Shown here piece by piece: positions 60,366 to 64,000 of a stretch of 64,000 nt of DNA. Each line of letters starts with the position of its first letter. Position 1 is the stretch's first letter. The position numbers and the translations under genes were made by a program. The stretch comes from JBBQSN01 sp963825505 (GTDB lineage Bacteria; Actinomycetota; Actinomycetes; Actinomycetales; CAWJMD01), in assembly GCA_963825505.1 (NCBI GenBank), contig CAWGTL010000007.1, positions 1-64,000 on the forward strand, read 5' to 3'. Under the pieces are notes generated by a model. It was not told the DNA's origin and did not search any database. It saw only the letters and a list, made by a program, of their open reading frames with translations.

Positions 60366-61157
60366 TCAGGCGACCTCACGACGCAGCCACCGCACCGAGC
60401 CGGCCACCAGCGGGACGACGAGCCACACCGCGAGCGCCGTCCCGGTCTGCGGCCAGGACGTGACAGCGCCGCCTGCGACCTGCTCGAACGCCGCGTGGGC
60501 GTCGAGCCACGGCGTCGCACCGCCGAGGACGTCGGGCACCAGGTGCACGGCCGCCATCACGCCGAGCGCGCCGACGCCGACCGCGGTGCTCCCGGTGACC
60601 GCGCCGAGCCCGGCGCCCGCCACCGTCGCGAGGGCCGCCGCGGCGAGAGCGACGAGGAGCGCCTCACCACCGCCGTCGAGCACCAGCGGGACGCCCTTGC
60701 CCTGAGCCGCCTGGGCCGCCGCAGCGAGAGCCACCAGCGCGCAGGTCGCGGCCGTCGCGGTGGCGAGGAGCAACGCCCCCGCCACCGCGGCAGCCAGCAC
60801 CCGACCGCGCTGCGGCACCAGGGCGAACGACACCGCCGCCCCCCGCGACCACTCGCCGGCCGTCGCCAGCACGCCGACGACGGGTAGCACGAGCACGACG
60901 GCGGCGAAGACCGAGCGCACGTGGTGCGCGAGGTCGACCGCGGCCGGCGCCGTGGTCAGCCCGCGGACGGCGCCCCCGACAGCCACGAGCACGACGGCGA
61001 CCAGGAGCCACCGACCCCACCGGGTGTCGACCGCCTTGCGCAGCTCGAGCTGCACCAGCACCCACCACGACGGTCCGCGTAGCGCCAGAGCCCGGGCGAG
61101 GGGGCGCAGGGCCGGGTCGACGTCGAGGTGCTCGAGCGTCTCGGGGCCGCCGGTCAC
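60366..61157 (-). CDS. ABC transporter permease
   Basis: 263 aa from GTG 61157 (GTGA overlap with the ATPase gene). Cytoplasmic N-terminus, then about six hydrophobic helices with the ABC-2-like ending. VQLELRKAVDTRWGRWLLVAVVL is the first helix. Partner of the ATPase; substrate unknown, the set resembles antibiotic or lantibiotic efflux ABC systems. Confidence 0.85.
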   Translation of the reverse strand: MTGGPETLEHLDVDPALRPLARALALRGPSWWVLVQLELRKAVDTRWGRWLLVAVVLVAVGGAVRGLTTAPAAVDLAHHVRSVFAAVVLVLPVVGVLATAGEWSRGAAVSFALVPQRGRVLAAAVAGALLLATATAATCALVALAAAAQAAQGKGVPLVLDGGGEALLVALAAAALATVAGAGLGAVTGSTAVGVGALGVMAAVHLVPDVLGGATPWLDAHAAFEQVAGGAVTSWPQTGTALAVWLVVPLVAGSVRWLRREVA

Positions 61158-62041
61158 GCCGCCACCCCGGCGGCGGACAGCTCGGCCGCCGGTTCGGCCA
61201 GGTCGAGCGGGACATCGTCCTCGCGCAGCTCCAGCAGCACCTGACCGGCCGCGGCAGCCGCCCGACCCACCTGCTCCACGGTGCCGGCGACCACGACCCG
61301 GCCGTCGGCGCGGAGCCGTACCGGCAGCTCGGCGGTCGTCAGCGCGGCCACCAGCTCCTCGCGGTCCAGGCCGCGCGCGACGACACCGGCCGGGCGGAGC
61401 AGCTCGTCGGCGGACCCCGACCGCACCACCCGGCCGCGGTCGAGCACCACCAGGTGATCGGCGGTGCCGTGCACCTCGTCCGGCCGGTGACCGGTCAGCA
61501 GGACGGTTCCACCGACGTCGGCGAACTCCCGCAGCAACCCGTGCAGCCAGGCGAGACCGTCGGCGTCCAGCGCGCTCGCCGACTCGTCGAGCACCAGGAC
61601 GTGCGGATCGCCCACGAGTGCGCGGGCGATGCCGAGCCGCTGCCGCATGGCGAACGAGTACCGCCCGACGAGGCGGCGACCGGCGTGGTCCAGCCCCACG
61701 CGCTCGAGCACGTCGCCGACCCGCGAGGTGGGCACACCGGTGGCGATCGCGGCCAGCAGCAGCGTCTCGCGGCCGGTGCGGCCCGGGGGCAGGGAGGCGG
61801 GGTCCAGCGAGGACCCGACGACCCGCCCGGGGTTGCGCAGCTCGCGGTAGGTCGCGCCGCCGATGGTGGCGCGGCCGTCGGACGCCCGGCTCAGACCGAG
61901 CAGGACCCGCAGGGCGGTGGAGCGGCCGGAGCCGTCCGGGCCGAGCAGGGCGGTGACCGTCCCCGGCTCGCAGGTGAGGCTGACGCCGTCGAGCGCCACG
62001 GTGCGTCCGTAGCGCTTGCTGAGCCGCTCGAGGGAGATCAT
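61154..62041 (-). CDS. ABC transporter ATPase with altered Walker A motif
   Basis: 295 aa. Domain order is normal for bacitracin/multidrug-type ABC ATPases, but the P-loop reads GPDGSGRST, so the Lys that contacts ATP is Arg. The signature YSFAMRQRLGIARAL is the short form used by this subgroup. Walker B is VLVLDES (Glu kept, the usual Pro replaced by Ser), and the H-loop His is in LTGHRPDEV. The Lys change would normally reduce ATPase activity. C-terminal 80 residues form a regulatory-like tail. Confidence 0.85.
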   Translation of the reverse strand: MISLERLSKRYGRTVALDGVSLTCEPGTVTALLGPDGSGRSTALRVLLGLSRASDGRATIGGATYRELRNPGRVVGSSLDPASLPPGRTGRETLLLAAIATGVPTSRVGDVLERVGLDHAGRRLVGRYSFAMRQRLGIARALVGDPHVLVLDESASALDADGLAWLHGLLREFADVGGTVLLTGHRPDEVHGTADHLVVLDRGRVVRSGSADELLRPAGVVARGLDREELVAALTTAELPVRLRADGRVVVAGTVEQVGRAAAAAGQVLLELREDDVPLDLAEPAAELSAAGVAA

Positions 62042-62170
62042 GCAGCGAGCCTGGCGCCGGGACCCCGTCCACCGCGTCGGTCGCGGGTCGGCACCTGGTG
62101 CGACGAAAGTCGGTGCCTGCGCGCCGACCGGACCGACGTCCGGCCCGTGCCGGGACCTGGCGGCGCTGCC

Positions 62171-62176
62171 TACGCT
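62171..62176 (+). promoter_or_regulatory. Leaderless -10 box of the NarL-type kinase gene
   Basis: TACGCT ends 6 nt before GTG 62183, as in the MarR gene. Confidence 0.5.
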
Positions 62177-62182
62177 GTCGAG

Positions 62183-63403
62183 GTGCACGTCGTCGAGAGC
62201 GCCCGAGGGGTGTGGGCCCGCAGCGCGGGACCGCTCTCGACCGCGGCGTACCTGGCCCTCGGGATCGCGGGCTCGGCCATCATCACCGGCGCCGTGGGCG
62301 CCGGCTCGCGGATGGCCGGCGGCTACGGCGCGGTGGTGGCCGGCGGGCTCGCCGCCGTGGCGGGCGTCGTCCTCACCGTCGCGCTGGTCTGGCGCCGGCG
62401 CTGGCCGCTCGCCATCGCGCTGGGCGCCGCCGTCTGCTGCCTCGTCGCCTGGACCTACGCCGCGGCGTGGCTCGCGTTGTTCGCGCTCGCCGTCCGACGC
62501 CGCGACCGCTGGCTGGTCGTGGCCGCCGTCGTCGCCTGGGCCGGCAGCATCGTCTCGGCGCGCGCACTGGGCATCCCCGTGTCCATCGGGTTCTGGCTGT
62601 CGAGCTCGATGTACGGCTTCGCCGTCGCCGGCGGCGCGTACGTGGGCAGCCGTCGCGCCCTGCTCGCCACCCTGCGCGAACGGGCCGAGCGGGCCGAGGC
62701 CGAGCAGCTCATGCGCAGCCACCAGGCGCGGCTCGCCGAGCGCTCGCGGATCGCGCAGGAGATGCACGACGTGCTGGCCCACAAGATCTCGCTGGTGACG
62801 CTCCAGGCGGGTGGTCTCGAGGTGAACCCCGGCGCCGGGCCCGAGGAGGTCGAGCGGGTCGCCGGACTGATCCGCACCACCGCGCGGCAGGCGCTGGAGG
62901 ACCTGCGCGGGGTGCTCGGCGTCCTGCGCGGGGTCGACGCCGCCGCCGCCGGCGCGCTCGGCGGACCGGCCGACCTCACCCCCCAGCCCGGCCTCGACGA
63001 CGTCCGCGCGCTCGTCGAGGCCTCGCGCTCCGCGGGGGTCCCCGTCCACCTCGACTGGGACGTCCCCGGCGGCGTCCCCGTCCCGGAGCTGGTGGGACGC
63101 ACCGCGTTCCGCGTCCTGCAGGAGGCACTGACCAACGTGCACAAGCACGCCCACGGAGTGAGCGCCACCGTCCTGGTCCGCGGCCGTCCCGGCGAGCGGC
63201 TCGACATCGAGGTGACGAACCCGCGACCGGTGGGCACCACGGTCGAGCCGCTGCTGCCCGGCACCGGCACCGGCCTGGAGGGGCTGGCGGAGCGGGTCCG
63301 GCTGGCCGGCGGGCAGGTCGAGTCCGGGTTCACGCCCACCGGCTTCCGGGTTCGCGCCTGGCTGCCCTGGTCGGCCGACCGCCCGGTCGGGGCGCTGCGG
63401 TGA
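62183..63403 (+). CDS. Sensor histidine kinase, NarL/DesK type
   Basis: 406 aa from GTG 62183. About six transmembrane helices in the first 165 residues, then HisKA_3 with EMHDVLAHKISLV (His near 195) and a HATPase with NVHKHAHG and GTGTGLEGLAERV. Divergent from the ABC transporter, and directly upstream of its response regulator (GTGA overlap). Such kinases often sense antibiotics and induce the neighbouring ABC pump. Confidence 0.9.
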   Translation: MHVVESARGVWARSAGPLSTAAYLALGIAGSAIITGAVGAGSRMAGGYGAVVAGGLAAVAGVVLTVALVWRRRWPLAIALGAAVCCLVAWTYAAAWLALFALAVRRRDRWLVVAAVVAWAGSIVSARALGIPVSIGFWLSSSMYGFAVAGGAYVGSRRALLATLRERAERAEAEQLMRSHQARLAERSRIAQEMHDVLAHKISLVTLQAGGLEVNPGAGPEEVERVAGLIRTTARQALEDLRGVLGVLRGVDAAAAGALGGPADLTPQPGLDDVRALVEASRSAGVPVHLDWDVPGGVPVPELVGRTAFRVLQEALTNVHKHAHGVSATVLVRGRPGERLDIEVTNPRPVGTTVEPLLPGTGTGLEGLAERVRLAGGQVESGFTPTGFRVRAWLPWSADRPVGALR

Positions 63404-64000
63404 CCGCGCCGATCCGGGTGCTGCTCGTCGACGACGACCCGCTGGTGCGCGCCGGGCTCTCGATGATCCTGTCGTCGGACTCCGCGATCGAGGTGGTCGG
63501 GGAGGCGCAGGACGGTGCCGTCGCGATGGACCGGGTCGTCACCGACCGTCCCGACGTCGTCCTGATGGACATCCGGATGCCGCGCGTGGACGGTCTGACC
63601 GCCACGGCGCGGCTGACCGCGACCGAGCGGCCCCCGAAGGTGCTGGTGCTCACGACCTTCGACCTCGACGACTACGTCTTCCGCGCGCTCGAGGCCGGGG
63701 CCAGCGGCTTCCTGCTCAAGGACACCCCGCCGCGCGAGCTGGTCGCGGCGGTCAAGATCGTGGCGGCGGGCGAGGCGATGCTGTCGCCGACGGTCACCCG
63801 CACCCTGATCGGGCACTTCGCCGCCGACGGCTCGCAGGGACGCCGCCAGCGCGCCCTGGCCCGGTTGCAGGTGCTCACCGAGCGCGAGCGCGAGGTGCTC
63901 GTCGCCGTCGGCCGCGGCCTGTCCAACGCCGAGGTCGGGCGCTCGCTGTTCCTGTCCGAGGCCACCGTCAAGGCGCACGTGTCGCGCCTGCTGCTCAAGC
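63400..64000 (+). CDS. NarL/LuxR-family response regulator, truncated by window end
   Basis: The 5' part, about 200 aa, from GTG 63400. Receiver domain: LLVDDDPLVRAGLS, phosphoacceptor VVLMDIRMPRVDG, and Thr/Lys of LTTFDLDDY and FLLKDTP. LuxR helix-turn-helix: LTEREREVLVAVGRGLSNAEVG and EATVKAHVSRL, cut at the edge. It is phosphorylated by the kinase upstream and probably regulates the divergent ABC transporter. Confidence 0.9.
   Translation, partial: MTAPIRVLLVDDDPLVRAGLSMILSSDSAIEVVGEAQDGAVAMDRVVTDRPDVVLMDIRMPRVDGLTATARLTATERPPKVLVLTTFDLDDYVFRALEAGASGFLLKDTPPRELVAAVKIVAAGEAMLSPTVTRTLIGHFAADGSQGRRQRALARLQVLTEREREVLVAVGRGLSNAEVGRSLFLSEATVKAHVSRLLLK

Noticed and set aside
1..64000. CRISPR arrays, prophage, tRNA or rRNA genes
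   Set aside because: No regularly spaced repeats, phage structural genes, cloverleaf or rRNA-like blocks were seen.

Overview
The window is very GC-rich bacterial chromosome. Genes are tightly packed, often overlap by 4 nt (ATGA or GTGA), and often start with GTG. Several appear leaderless, with a TANNNT box 6 nt before the start codon. An actinobacterial SAM-IV riboswitch, a rifamycin-associated element and sugar importers encoded without their own ATPase all point to Actinomycetota. A free-living, plant-polymer-degrading Micrococcales (Cellulomonas-like) is my inference, not something the sequence proves.

Layout. 0.5-8.4 kb: a secreted His-rich protein, a large BTAD/AAA regulator with an FAD oxidoreductase, a MazEF-type toxin-antitoxin pair, and two unknown membrane proteins. 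8.4-17 kb: an oligosaccharide locus with a GH32 fructosidase, ABC permeases and binding protein, a LacI regulator with its operator, and a GH36 alpha-galactosidase; the pairing suggests raffinose-family sugars. 17-17.8 kb: a scar with a truncated IS1380 transposase and a decayed mazF copy. 17.8-20.6 kb: a VOC / XRE-cupin / NAD(P)-binding operon and a class I glutamine amidotransferase. 20.8-26.4 kb: two paralogous YHYH lipoproteins and a HupE-like membrane protein in one overlapping operon, divergent from an OmpR/His-kinase pair. 26.4-35.6 kb: a GGDEF cyclase, an ERCC4-nuclease/Lsr2-like fusion, an FHA protein, a TetR/MFS/SDR operon, a broken acetyltransferase, and small membrane and GNAT-like genes.

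35.6-38.8 kb: a rifampin phosphotransferase divergent from a GyrI-like protein, with a perfect RAE-type palindrome between them. 38.8-55.9 kb: a catabolic island. A sulfatase / GntR / GH3 operon is divergent from a peptide-type ABC importer (SBP, two permeases, two ATPases) followed by a 3-hydroxyisobutyrate-dehydrogenase-like enzyme, an enolase-superfamily enzyme and an aldehyde dehydrogenase. AraC, PhyH-type dioxygenase and formylglycine-generating-enzyme genes follow. A 27-bp palindrome sits between the two divergent operons. The sulfatase has the Cys motif that the formylglycine enzyme matures, so I read this as a sulfated-substrate utilisation locus.

55.9-64 kb: a dimethylargininase, a DUF1810 protein, a lipoprotein, an OhrR-like MarR regulator with operator, a class V aminotransferase under a SAM-IV riboswitch, an ABC transporter whose ATPase has an altered Walker A motif, and a divergent NarL-type two-component system cut by the window end.
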